Program-made: the position numbers and the translations under genes
The notes under the pieces: model-generated
What the model saw: the letters and a program-made list of their open reading frames with translations, nothing else
The model's database searches: none
What the model was told of the DNA's origin: nothing
Assembly (NCBI RefSeq): GCF_029080175.1
Contig: NZ_JARFJC010000013.1
Direction: 5' to 3' (one strand)
Origin: Luteipulveratus flavus
GTDB lineage: Bacteria > Actinomycetota > Actinomycetes > Actinomycetales > Dermatophilaceae
DNA length: 64,000 nt
In this document: piece after piece, positions 33,604-42,334 of the stretch
Numbering within the stretch: the stretch's first letter is position 1
Layout: each line of letters begins with the position of its first letter

Positions 33604-35445
33604 TCAGACGCCGCGGAGGTCAAGGTGGAGGGTGTCGGCGCCGCCGGCGGTCAGGACGACCGGGATGCCCCAGTCCTGCTGGTACAGGTGGCACGCCGCG
33701 TGCTCGGGCAGCTCGCCGGTCGCCGGGTCGCCGTCGCACGCCGCCGCCCGCACCGACACGTGCAGCGTCCCGGACCCGACGGTCGGGTCGAGCCGCAGCG
33801 TCCGCGTCAGCCCGGTCGCTGTGCCGCCACCGTCGACGAGCAGGCCCTCCGGCGACGCGGACACCATCAGCTGCGTTGGATCGCCCCACCGCAGGTCGAG
33901 CTTCTGACCGGTCGGCGGCTCGAAGGCGACCCGCAGCTCGACCTCGCCACCCGCGAGCTCGGTCGGCGGTCGCTGGGTCTGCTGCGCCGGGCCGTCGACC
34001 CGCTGGGCGTCGGCGGGCACAGCAACCCGCGTCAGCCGGTGCGCAGCCGACTCCACCACCACGAGATGGACCTCGCCGCCGTCCGCGACGACGAGTGCGT
34101 CGCTCGGCTCGGCGAGCCCCGTTGCCAGCGTGGAGATCTCGCTCGTCGCCGGGTCGTACCGGCGGATCGCCCCGTTGTACGTATCGCTGATCGCCACCGA
34201 GCCGTCCGGCAGCTCGGTGACCCCGAGCGGGTGCTGCATCAGCGCCTCACTCGCCGGCCCGTCACGGTGACCGAAGTCGAAGAGTCCCTGCCCCGCGTAC
34301 GTGGACACCTCGAACCCGTTGTCGTTCAACGAGATCGACCGCAGCGCCGACGTCTCCGAGTCGGCGATCCAGACCTTCGACCCGTCGGAGGAGGACGCGA
34401 GTCCGGACGGCTGCGCGAACCACGCCTCGTCCGCCGCCCCGTCGCGGATGCCCTCCGAGGACGTGCCCGCGAGGACGGCGACCGTCGAGTCGGCCGGGTT
34501 CGGCGCGAGGTGCAGTGCCCACAGCTGATGGGTCCCGGCCATCGCGATCACGACCCGGTCGATCCACCAGGCGAGGTCCCACGGCGTCGACAGGTCCTGC
34601 TTGAGCGCCGGACCCGAGCCCGTACGCTCGCGCAGCTGCTCTCCCGTACCCGCGAGAACGCCGATCCGCCCGTCCGACAGACGGATTCCCTTGATCTGGT
34701 GGTTGACGCTGTCGGCGACCACGACGTCGTACCCGATGCGGTCCGCGACGTCCGGCAGCACGAGCACGCCCTGCGGCTCGTTGAACGTCTCGCGCGAGCC
34801 GTACCGCGCCCGTTCGGTCTCCAGGTTTGGCTCCAGATGGACCACCTGGTGGTGCGCGGTGTCGGACAGCAGCACCGACCCGTCCGGCAGCCCGGCGAGC
34901 TTGCCCGGGAACCGCAGCGAGGTGGTCGGCGCGGGCGGCGGCACGTACGGCCCGTCACCGGCGCGCAGCGTCCCCTTGGCGGCGTGCTCCTCCAGCAGCT
35001 CCTCGATCAGGACGGCCAGCCCGTGCGCGTGACCCTCGCCGGACATCTGCGCGACGACGTACCCCTCGGGGTCGATCACCACCAGGGTCGGCCACGCCCG
35101 CGCGGTGTACGCCTGCCAGGTCACCAGCCCCGGGTCGTCCAGGACGGGGTGGTGGACGGCGTACCGCTCGACGGCCGCGGCCAGCGCGTCCGGGTCGGCC
35201 TCGTGCTCGAACTTGGGGGAGTGGACCCCGATGAGCACCAGCTGGTCGGCGTACTTCTCCTCCAGCGGACGCAGCTCGTCCAGGACGTGCAGGCAGTTGA
35301 CGCAGCAGAAGGTCCAGAAGTCCAGCACGACGACCTTGCCGCGCAGGTCCTCCAGGCGGACGTCGCGGTCGCCGGTGTTCAGCCAGCCCCGCCCGCGCAG
35401 CTCGGGGGCGCGGACGCGGACGCGGGTACGGATCGAGTCACTCAC
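33604..35445 (-). CDS. Thioredoxin-like / NHL-repeat protein
   Basis: A 613-residue protein with a two-part architecture. The N-terminal 150 residues are a thioredoxin/TlpA-like fold with the redox motif WTFCCVNCLHVL (Cys48-x-x-Cys51). The rest is a six-bladed NHL beta-propeller with repeated ...LPDGSVLLSDT..., ...VVADSVNHQIKGI... and ...DTYNGAIRRYD... segments. There is no signal peptide, so it is likely cytoplasmic. The protein is common in actinobacteria without a defined role; redox sensing or scaffold functions are possible. The GTG at 35445 gives the most compact N terminus. It is divergent from nfeD. Confidence 0.85.
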   Translation of the reverse strand: MSDSIRTRVRVRAPELRGRGWLNTGDRDVRLEDLRGKVVVLDFWTFCCVNCLHVLDELRPLEEKYADQLVLIGVHSPKFEHEADPDALAAAVERYAVHHPVLDDPGLVTWQAYTARAWPTLVVIDPEGYVVAQMSGEGHAHGLAVLIEELLEEHAAKGTLRAGDGPYVPPPAPTTSLRFPGKLAGLPDGSVLLSDTAHHQVVHLEPNLETERARYGSRETFNEPQGVLVLPDVADRIGYDVVVADSVNHQIKGIRLSDGRIGVLAGTGEQLRERTGSGPALKQDLSTPWDLAWWIDRVVIAMAGTHQLWALHLAPNPADSTVAVLAGTSSEGIRDGAADEAWFAQPSGLASSSDGSKVWIADSETSALRSISLNDNGFEVSTYAGQGLFDFGHRDGPASEALMQHPLGVTELPDGSVAISDTYNGAIRRYDPATSEISTLATGLAEPSDALVVADGGEVHLVVVESAAHRLTRVAVPADAQRVDGPAQQTQRPPTELAGGEVELRVAFEPPTGQKLDLRWGDPTQLMVSASPEGLLVDGGGTATGLTRTLRLDPTVGSGTLHVSVRAAACDGDPATGELPEHAACHLYQQDWGIPVVLTAGGADTLHLDLRGV

Positions 35446-35515
35446 GTGAGTAGCCAACCCCACGGCCGTCCACAGGCTTCCCTCCTGTCCACGGTGTGAT
35501 GTCGGGCTCCCGGCG

Positions 35516-35521
35516 TAGGGT
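35516..35521 (+). promoter_or_regulatory. -10 box (TAGGGT) of a probable leaderless transcript
   Basis: TAGGGT is 6 nt before the ATG of the NfeD-like gene (35528) and no Shine-Dalgarno sequence is seen. Confidence 0.5.
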
Positions 35522-35527
35522 CGAGCC

Positions 35528-35965
35528 ATGTCGGCGCTGCTGTGGTTCATCGCGGCTCTCGTGCTTGCGGCCGCAGAGCTGCTGGGGGCCGAGTTCGTGC
35601 TGCTCATGGTCGCCGGCGGTGCGCTGGGCGGTGCCGCGACGGCCGCGCTGCTGCCGGACAACCACTGGCTTCCGTTCGTGGTGTTCGCGGTCATCACCGT
35701 CTTGCTCGTGGTCGTCGTCCGTCCGCCGCTGCTGCGTCACCTCAACCGGCAGGAGCCACCGCAGCTCGGCGTGCGGCGCATCATCGGCGCGCCCGCAACC
35801 GTGCTCGCGCCGGTGGACGAGCACCGCGGCGAGGTGAAGGTGCACGGCGAGGTCTGGTCGGCCCGGACGTACGCGAGCGAGCCGACCCTGGATGCCGGCG
35901 CCGAGGTCACCGTCACGGAGGTCCGTGGCGCGACGGTCTACGTGAGAGGTGAGTCCCATGGATGA
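35528..35965 (+). CDS. NfeD-like membrane protein (partner of stomatin)
   Basis: A 145-residue protein with two to three N-terminal transmembrane helices and a C-terminal OB-fold NfeD domain (about 80-140, RIIGAPATVLAPVDEHRGEV). NfeD proteins pair with SPFH/stomatin proteins in membrane microdomains. Here the stomatin-type gene starts 8 nt before the nfeD stop, so the two are translationally coupled. It probably has a leaderless mRNA with a TAGGGT box. Confidence 0.88.
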   Translation: MSALLWFIAALVLAAAELLGAEFVLLMVAGGALGGAATAALLPDNHWLPFVVFAVITVLLVVVVRPPLLRHLNRQEPPQLGVRRIIGAPATVLAPVDEHRGEVKVHGEVWSARTYASEPTLDAGAEVTVTEVRGATVYVRGESHG

Positions 35966-37187
35966 GGTGCCCATCGGCCTGATCGCCCTGATCGTGCTGG
36001 CGGTGCTCGTCGTCATCGCGGTCATCCAGGCGATCAAGGTCATCCCGCAGGCGCAAGCCGCGGTGATCGAGCGGCTGGGCCGGTACAACCGGACCACCGA
36101 GGCGGGCGTCACCTGGCTGGTGCCGTTCATCGACCGCATCCGCTCGCGGGTCGACCTGCGCGAGCAGGTCGTGTCCTTCCCGCCGCAGCCGGTGATCACC
36201 GAGGACAACCTCACCGTCTCGATCGACACCGTCGTGTACTTCCAGGTCACCGACCCCAAGGCCGCGGTGTACGAGATCGCCAACTACATCCTCGCGGTCG
36301 AGCAACTGACGATCACGACGCTGCGCAACGTCGTCGGCGGGATGAACCTCGAGCAGGCGCTCACCAGCCGGGACGCGATCAACACCCAGCTGCGCGGCGT
36401 GCTGGACGAGGCGACCGGCAAGTGGGGGCTGCGCGTCTCCCGCGTCGAGCTGAAGGCGATCGACCCGCCGCCCTCCATCCAGGACTCGATGGAGAAGCAG
36501 ATGCGCGCCGACCGCGACAAGCGCGCGATCATCCTCACCGCGGAGGGTCAGCGGGAGGCCGCCATCAAGACCGCCGAGGGCCAGAAGCAGGCGGCGGTGC
36601 TCACCGCCGAGGGTGCCAAGCAGGCGGCGATCCTCGACGCCGAGGGTGAGCGCCAGTCGGCCATCCTGCGCGCCGAGGGTCAGCGCGCGGCGCAGTTCCT
36701 GACCGCCCAGGGCCAGGCGAAGGCGATCGAGAAGACGTTCGCCGCGATCAAGCAGGGTCGCCCGACGCCGGAGCTGCTGGCGTACCAGTACCTCCAGACG
36801 CTGCCGACCATGGCGCGCGGCGACGCGAACAAGGTGTGGATGATTCCGAACGACTTCAGCAAGTCGTTGCAGGAGATGGCTCGCGCGTTCGGCGCGAAGG
36901 GCGACGACGGCGTCTTCCGGTACGAGGGTCCCGAGCCGGAGTCCGACACCTCCCGTCCGGGCGACGTCGACGACGACGTGAAGGACTGGTTCGGTTCGAC
37001 GACCGCGGACGCAGCGCTTGCCGCCGTCCGGCAGGCGGAGGCCGCGGCCCAGATGCCGGTGGAGGAGGGCCCGCTCACCACCCCGCGCATCCGCCCGCAG
37101 GCCCCGCCGGTCGTGGAGCCCGCGCTGCCACCGACCATGGAGCCGGAGGACCCGGACACGCCGCCGCCCGCCGACCCCGCCGGCTGA
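35958..37187 (+). CDS. SPFH/stomatin (band 7) family protein, QmcA-like
   Basis: A 409-residue membrane-associated scaffold protein. An N-terminal anchor (about 5-25) leads into an SPFH domain (about 30-190, with VSFPPQPVITEDNLTVSIDT and NYILAVEQLTITTLRNVVGG). A coiled coil built of AEGQ/AEGE/AEGA heptads (about 190-250) follows, then a tail of about 100 residues, acidic and Pro-rich. It likely organises lipid or protease microdomains with the NfeD partner. ATG 35958 has GAGAGG 8 nt upstream. Its stop codon opens a short 17-bp tandem repeat. Confidence 0.9.
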   Translation: MDEVPIGLIALIVLAVLVVIAVIQAIKVIPQAQAAVIERLGRYNRTTEAGVTWLVPFIDRIRSRVDLREQVVSFPPQPVITEDNLTVSIDTVVYFQVTDPKAAVYEIANYILAVEQLTITTLRNVVGGMNLEQALTSRDAINTQLRGVLDEATGKWGLRVSRVELKAIDPPPSIQDSMEKQMRADRDKRAIILTAEGQREAAIKTAEGQKQAAVLTAEGAKQAAILDAEGERQSAILRAEGQRAAQFLTAQGQAKAIEKTFAAIKQGRPTPELLAYQYLQTLPTMARGDANKVWMIPNDFSKSLQEMARAFGAKGDDGVFRYEGPEPESDTSRPGDVDDDVKDWFGSTTADAALAAVRQAEAAAQMPVEEGPLTTPRIRPQAPPVVEPALPPTMEPEDPDTPPPADPAG

Positions 37188-37250
37188 CCAACCCGCCGAC
37201 TGACCGACCCCGCCGACTGACCGACCCCGCCGACTGACCGACTCCGCCGG
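37185..37250. repeat. 17-bp tandem repeat starting at the stomatin stop codon
   Basis: About four copies of TGACCGACCCCGCCGAC (units at 37185, 37201, 37218 and 37235, the first 16 nt and the last divergent). The first TGA is the stop codon of the stomatin gene. Confidence 0.85.
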
Positions 37251-37318
37251 TCGAGCCGGGCGAGGCGCCAGCCGAGGCCGTGTCGAGACCCGGTGACCGC
37301 GAGGGAGACTGGTCGCGA
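37249..37318. repeat. Single dispersed repeat arm plus core
   Basis: GGTCGAGCCGGGCGAGGCGC...GTGTCGAGACCCGGTGAC followed by GCGAGGGAGACTGGTCGCG. It matches the left arm and core at 33343-33413 and has no opposite arm. Confidence 0.7.
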
Positions 37319-37352
37319 CGGGTCGTACCGCCGCTCGAACGGAGGTGGCCGC

Positions 37353-38942
37353 ATGAACGCGAGCGACAGGCTGGCCGCGTACCGGAGCATGCGCAACTTC
37401 GGGACCACGCCCGAGCCGAGCGGCGACACCGCCGCGCCGTCCACCGGTGGGCTGCGCTTCGTCGTGCAGCGGCATCGGGCGACGGCCCTGCACTACGACC
37501 TGCGGTTCGAGATGGACGGCGTCCTCGCCAGCTGGGCGGTACCCAAAGGCCCGACCCTGGACCCGTCCGTCCGCCGGATGGCGATTCACGTCGAGGACCA
37601 CCCGATCGAGTACGTCGACTTCGAGGGCGTCATCCCGCACGGCGAGTACGGCGGGGGCGACGTGATCGTCTGGGACCGCGGCACCTGGGTCCCGCACGAC
37701 ACCGACGACCCGGTGGCCGCCGTCGCCAAGGGCGACCTGCACGCCGACATGTACGGCGAGAAGCTGCGGGGCCGGCTGGTCCTGGTCCGCCGTGGGCCCG
37801 CCAAGGAGAAGGAGCAGTGGCTGCTGCTGCACAAGCACGACGACGACGCGGTGGACGGCTGGGACCCGGAGGACCATCCGCGCTCGGTGATCAGCGGGCG
37901 CACGAACGAGGAGGTCAAGGCCGACCCGGCCTACCTGTGGCACAGCGACCGCCCCGCGCAGGACGCTGCCGAGGTCGTGGTCGGCGCGGCGTCCGGGCCG
38001 TCCGACGACGAGCTGGCCGCGCTGGACCGGCTCGGCGACGACGGCACCTGGACGGTGTTCGGTCGTGAGCTGGCGGTCACCCACCTGGACAAGGAGCTCT
38101 TCCCAGGCCGCGACGGCGAGGACCCCGTCACCAAGCGGGAGCTGCTCGCGTACACCGCACGTGTCGCGCCGGTCGTGCTGCCGTACGTGCGCGACCGGGC
38201 GATGAACCTGCACCGCTACCCCGACGGGGCCACGCGAAAAAGGTTCTGGCAGAAGGCCCTTCCTCATCACGCCCCGGACTGGGTCGGCCGTTGGGACAAC
38301 CCCGAGGCCGACGCCGGCGAGACACGGACGTACCTGGTGGTCGACGAGCCGGCGGCCCTGGTCTGGGCGGCGAACTTCGGCGCGCTGGAGTGGCACCCGT
38401 GGACGTCGCCGACCGACGCGCCGGACCGGCCCTCGTACGCGCTCTTCGACATCGACCCCGGCGAGCGGACCACCTGGGAGGAGACGCTCGAGCTGGCCCG
38501 GCTGCACCGGGCGGCGCTCGAGGAGCTCGGCGTCAGGGGTGTGCCGAAGGTGACCGGCAGCCGCGGCATCCAGGTGTGGGTCCCGGTCCGCCGCGGCCCG
38601 ACATACGCCGAGACGCGCGCCTGGGTCGAACGCGTGTCCCGGACGATCGGGAAGCTCGCCCCGGGGCAGGTCAGCTGGAAGTGGCGGAAGGCCGAGCGAC
38701 AGGGGCGAGCCCGGCTCGACTTCACCCAGAACGCCGTCGGCAAGACGCTGGTGGCGCCGTACTCGCCGCGACCGGCCCCTGGCGCGCCCGTGAGCATGCC
38801 GATCGGCTGGCAGGAGCTGGACGACCCGACCTTGCGACCGGACGGCTGGACGATCAGGACCACGGCAGCACGCCTGGACGAGCACGGCGACCTGTTCAGC
38901 GGCGCTCTCGTGCACGACCAGCGGTTGCCGGAGTTCCGGTGA
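37353..38942 (+). CDS. LigD-like protein: 3'-phosphoesterase plus polymerase domains, no ligase
   Basis: A 529-residue protein related to the NHEJ enzyme LigD. The N-terminal 3'-phosphoesterase domain (about 30-160) shows ALHYDLRFEMDGVLASWAV, HVEDHPIEYVDFEG and PHGEYGGGDVIVWDRGTW, with the conserved His/Asp/Glu residues. The C-terminal primase-polymerase domain (about 220-515) has the metal-binding DxD in FDIDPGE and the conserved QVSWKWRKAERQGRARLDF region. No ATP-dependent ligase domain is present, so a separate ligase or Ku partner is needed for end joining; neither is in the window. GGAGG precedes the ATG. Its own promoter is not obvious. Confidence 0.87.
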   Translation: MNASDRLAAYRSMRNFGTTPEPSGDTAAPSTGGLRFVVQRHRATALHYDLRFEMDGVLASWAVPKGPTLDPSVRRMAIHVEDHPIEYVDFEGVIPHGEYGGGDVIVWDRGTWVPHDTDDPVAAVAKGDLHADMYGEKLRGRLVLVRRGPAKEKEQWLLLHKHDDDAVDGWDPEDHPRSVISGRTNEEVKADPAYLWHSDRPAQDAAEVVVGAASGPSDDELAALDRLGDDGTWTVFGRELAVTHLDKELFPGRDGEDPVTKRELLAYTARVAPVVLPYVRDRAMNLHRYPDGATRKRFWQKALPHHAPDWVGRWDNPEADAGETRTYLVVDEPAALVWAANFGALEWHPWTSPTDAPDRPSYALFDIDPGERTTWEETLELARLHRAALEELGVRGVPKVTGSRGIQVWVPVRRGPTYAETRAWVERVSRTIGKLAPGQVSWKWRKAERQGRARLDFTQNAVGKTLVAPYSPRPAPGAPVSMPIGWQELDDPTLRPDGWTIRTTAARLDEHGDLFSGALVHDQRLPEFR

Positions 38943-38950
38943 CGGCCGCC

Positions 38951-38956
38951 TAACCT
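38951..38956 (+). promoter_or_regulatory. -10 box (TAACCT) of a probable leaderless transcript
   Basis: TAACCT is 6 nt before the pta ATG (38963), with no ribosome-binding site. Confidence 0.5.
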
Positions 38957-38962
38957 GGGACC

Positions 38963-41071
38963 ATGTCGCGCAGCGTCTACATCACCTCCACCGAGGGCGA
39001 GACGGGCAAGTCGACGATCGCGCTCGGCCTGCTGGACCTCCTGTCGCGCGAGGCCGGCCGCATCGGCGTGTTCCGTGCCGTGACCGGCTCGGACCACCGG
39101 CCGGACCCCGTCGTCGAGCTGCTCCGCTCCCACGCGGGCATCGACCAGTCGTACGACGAGTCGATCGGCGTGACGTACGACCGGCTGCACACGGACGAGG
39201 CCGGCGCGCTGGGCGACATCGTCGACCGGTTCCACCGGCTCGCGGCGACGCGTGACGTCGTGATCGTGCTCGGCAGCGACTTCACCGACGTGAGCAGCGG
39301 CGGTGAGGCGGCGATGAACGCGCGCATCGCCGCGAACCTCGGCAGCCCGGTCGTGCTGGTCGTCCAGGGCAAGGACCGCGACGCGGACGAGGTGGCGGTC
39401 GCCGCCGAGCTCGCCTGCGAGCAGCTGCGCGAGGAGCACGCCCTCCCCGTGGCGCTCATCGCGAACCGGGTCTCCACCGACGTGCTCGCCGACGTCCGCG
39501 ACCGGCTGAGCGACCTCCCGGCCGCGGGTGGGGCACTGCTGCTCGGCGTCCTGCCCGAGGTGCCCCTGCTCGTGGCCCCGACCGTCCGCAGCCTGCTCGC
39601 CGCGTGCGACGGCGAGCTGCTGCGCGGCAGCGACGCGTGGCTGGACCGGGAGGCGCGCGGGTTCGTGATCGCCGCGATGTCCATGCCCAACGTGCTCACC
39701 CGGCTGGTCGAGGACGTCACCGTGATCGCGCCCGGCGACCGGTACGACGTGTTGCCGGGCCTGGTGTTCGCGCACCAGTCGGGCACCTTCCCGGCGCTGT
39801 CGGCCATCGTGCTGACCGGCGGCTATCGCCCGCCGGACACGATCCTGCAGCTCATCGACGGCTCGCCCAGCGACCTGCCGATCATCGTCACCGACCTCGG
39901 GACGTTCGACACGACGACCCGGCTGGCGGGCACCAAGGGCGCGCTCTCCTCCGGCAGCCTGGTCAAGCGGCAGACGGCGCTGCGCACGTTTGCCGATGCG
40001 GTGGACGGCGACGCGCTGCTCGCCGCGATCGACGTCGCTGACGCGACCGCCGTGACACCGCTGATGTTCACCCACCGGCTGCTGGCGCGGGCGCGCTCGG
40101 ACCGCAGGCGCATCGTCCTGCCCGAGGGTGACGACCCGCGCATCCTGCGGGCCGCGGACTCCCTTCTGCGGCAAGGGGTTGCGGACCTCGTCCTGCTCGG
40201 CGACGAGACCGCGTTGCGAGCGCAGGCGTCGTCGGCGGGCCTGGACATCTCCGGCGCGACCGTGCTGTCCCCGACCGACGAGGAGCACGTCGAGCGGTAC
40301 GCGAAGGTGTACGCCGAGCTCCGTGCGCACAAGGGCATGACGGTCGAGAAGGCGCGCGAGGTCGTCACGGACGTCTCGTACTTCGGCACCGTCATGGTCC
40401 ACCTCGGCGAGGCCGACGGCATGGTGTCCGGCGCCGCGCACACCACGGCCCACACCATCCGCCCGTCGTTCGAAATCATCCGTACGGTGCCGGGCACGTC
40501 CGTCGTGTCCAGCGTCTTCCTGATGTGCCTGGCCGACCGCGTCCTGGTGTACGGCGACTGTGCCGTCAACCCTGACCCGACCGCCACCGAGCTGGCGGAC
40601 ATCGCGATCTCGTCCGCGGCCACGGCCGAGCAGTTCGGCATCGACCCGCGGGTGGCGATGCTGTCGTACTCGACGGGGACGTCCGGTGCGGGCGCCGACG
40701 TCGACAAGGTCCGCGACGCGACCGCCCTCGTCCGCGAACGGCGTCCGGACCTGCTCGTCGAGGGCCCGATCCAGTACGACGCCGCCGTCGACGCCGACGT
40801 CGCGCGGACCAAGATGCCGGACTCACCGGTCGCCGGGCAGGCGACCGTGCTGATCTTCCCGGACCTCAACACCGGCAACAACACCTACAAGGCCGTGCAG
40901 CGCAGCGCCGGCGCGGTGGCCGTCGGGCCGGTGCTGCAGGGCCTGAACCGTCCGGTCAACGACTTGTCCCGAGGAGCTCTGGTGGACGACATCATCAGCA
41001 CGGTCGCGATCACCGCCATTCAGGCGCAGTCGACGTCCACGTCTCACGCGGCCGACGAGGCTCGCCGATGA
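38963..41071 (+). CDS. pta: Phosphate acetyltransferase (long form with DRTGG domain)
   Basis: Interconverts acetyl-CoA plus phosphate and acetyl phosphate plus CoA. The 702-residue long-form enzyme has an N-terminal P-loop/BioD-like domain (EGETGKSTIALGLLDLL, about 8-24), a DRTGG-type regulatory domain in the middle (about 215-330), and the C-terminal catalytic PTA domain from about 375. That domain includes SGAAHTTAHTIRPSFEIIRT and MLSYSTGTSGAGADVDKV. The ackA gene overlaps its stop by 4 nt, so the pair is a classic coupled operon. The xfp gene 2.7 kb further, in opposite orientation, supplies acetyl phosphate. Confidence 0.95.
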   Translation: MSRSVYITSTEGETGKSTIALGLLDLLSREAGRIGVFRAVTGSDHRPDPVVELLRSHAGIDQSYDESIGVTYDRLHTDEAGALGDIVDRFHRLAATRDVVIVLGSDFTDVSSGGEAAMNARIAANLGSPVVLVVQGKDRDADEVAVAAELACEQLREEHALPVALIANRVSTDVLADVRDRLSDLPAAGGALLLGVLPEVPLLVAPTVRSLLAACDGELLRGSDAWLDREARGFVIAAMSMPNVLTRLVEDVTVIAPGDRYDVLPGLVFAHQSGTFPALSAIVLTGGYRPPDTILQLIDGSPSDLPIIVTDLGTFDTTTRLAGTKGALSSGSLVKRQTALRTFADAVDGDALLAAIDVADATAVTPLMFTHRLLARARSDRRRIVLPEGDDPRILRAADSLLRQGVADLVLLGDETALRAQASSAGLDISGATVLSPTDEEHVERYAKVYAELRAHKGMTVEKAREVVTDVSYFGTVMVHLGEADGMVSGAAHTTAHTIRPSFEIIRTVPGTSVVSSVFLMCLADRVLVYGDCAVNPDPTATELADIAISSAATAEQFGIDPRVAMLSYSTGTSGAGADVDKVRDATALVRERRPDLLVEGPIQYDAAVDADVARTKMPDSPVAGQATVLIFPDLNTGNNTYKAVQRSAGAVAVGPVLQGLNRPVNDLSRGALVDDIISTVAITAIQAQSTSTSHAADEARR

Positions 41072-42261
41072 GCCGGTCGGTGCTCGTGCTCAACGCGGGC
41101 TCGTCGTCGCTGAAGTTCCAGGTCGTCGAGCCCGAGTCGGGCGAGGCCCGCGCCAAGGGCACGATCGAGCGGGTCGGCGCGTCCGGCTCGTCGATCTCGC
41201 TGACCGTGGACGGCGAAGCCCGCGAGGAGGACGCCGAAGTCCCCGACCAGGCCGCCGCGCTCGAGGTGATGCGGACGGCGCTCGCGGACCGCGGGCTTGA
41301 CCTCGCCGCGGCAGGGCTGGTCGCCGTCGGCCACCGGGTCGTGCACGGTGGTCGGGCGCTCACCCGGCCGACGGTGGTGCACGAGAAGGTCCTCTCCGAG
41401 ATCGACCGGGTATCGGTGCTCGCACCGCTGCACAACCCGGTCAACGCGGACGGGATCCGCAACGCTACCAAGGCTTTTCCCGACCTCCCGCAGGTCGCCG
41501 TCTTCGACACGGCGTTCTTCTCGGACCTTCCCGAGGCCGCCTCGACGTACGCCATCGACCACGACCTGGCGGAGAAGTATGCGATCCGCCGGTACGGCTT
41601 CCACGGCACGTCGCACGAGTACGTGTCCCAGGAGGTCGCGCGGTTCCTCGGGCGCGACCTCGCCGACCTCGACCAGATCGTGCTGCATCTCGGTAACGGC
41701 GCCTCGGCCTCCGCGATCCGCGGCGGACGTCCGGTGGACACCTCGATGGGGCTCACACCGCTGGAGGGCCTGGTCATGGGCACGCGAGGCGGCGACATCG
41801 ACCCCGGTGTGCTGCTGCACCTGCACCGCGTCGCGGACCTGGACGAATCCGCTCTGGACGAGCTGCTGAACAAGAGGTCGGGCATCCTCGGCGTGTCCGG
41901 CATCGCCGACTTCCGCGACCTGTCGAAGGCGGTCCACCAGGGCGAGGAGCGCGCCCGGCTCGCCCTCGACGTCTACCTGCACCGGCTGCGCAAGTACGTC
42001 GGTGCATACCTGGCCGTGCTGGGCGGCGTCGACGCGATCACGTTCACCGCGGGCGTCGGCGAGAACAGTGCCGAGCTGCGAGCGGCGGCGCTGGAAGGGT
42101 TGGAGCGTCTGGGGATTCGCATCGACGGACGCCGCAACAAGGGCGGCAACGACGGTCCGCGGGTGATCTCGACCGACTCCTCCGAGGTCACTGTCCTGGT
42201 CGTCCCCACCAACGAAGAGCTCGCCATAGCCCGTCAAACCCTCGCCGCCCTCAACCCCTGA
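41068..42261 (+). CDS. ackA: Acetate kinase
   Basis: Transfers phosphate from acetyl phosphate to ADP, giving acetate and ATP. The 397-residue protein has the normal AckA length and motifs: N-terminal VLNAGSSSLKFQVVEPE, GFHGTSHEYVSQE, LHLGNGASASAIRGG, DTSMGLTPLEGLVMGTR and the C-terminal FTAGVGENSAELR. It is coupled to pta through an ATGA overlap. The downstream intergenic region begins a set of arm-type dispersed repeats. Confidence 0.96.
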   Translation: MSRSVLVLNAGSSSLKFQVVEPESGEARAKGTIERVGASGSSISLTVDGEAREEDAEVPDQAAALEVMRTALADRGLDLAAAGLVAVGHRVVHGGRALTRPTVVHEKVLSEIDRVSVLAPLHNPVNADGIRNATKAFPDLPQVAVFDTAFFSDLPEAASTYAIDHDLAEKYAIRRYGFHGTSHEYVSQEVARFLGRDLADLDQIVLHLGNGASASAIRGGRPVDTSMGLTPLEGLVMGTRGGDIDPGVLLHLHRVADLDESALDELLNKRSGILGVSGIADFRDLSKAVHQGEERARLALDVYLHRLRKYVGAYLAVLGGVDAITFTAGVGENSAELRAAALEGLERLGIRIDGRRNKGGNDGPRVISTDSSEVTVLVVPTNEELAIARQTLAALNP

Positions 42262-42286
42262 CCCGTTCGCTGGCTGACCCGTCCCT

Positions 42287-42334
42287 CCTACCGCTGGTTG
42301 AGCCGTCCGTCCTACCGCTGGTTGAGCCGTCCGG
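42287..42334. repeat. 24-bp tandem duplication of repeat arm tip
   Basis: CCTACCGCTGGTTGAGCCGT plus four bases occurs at 42287-42310 and again at 42311-42334, directly next to the left arm of the GIY-YIG element. It may reflect slippage or repeated end insertion. Confidence 0.8.

Noticed and set aside
35913..38915. Very long (1000-residue) minus-strand reading frame
   Set aside because: It is antisense to nfeD, stomatin and the LigD-like gene, is dominated by Arg/Val/Gly-rich low-quality sequence and shows no domains; a high-GC shadow frame.
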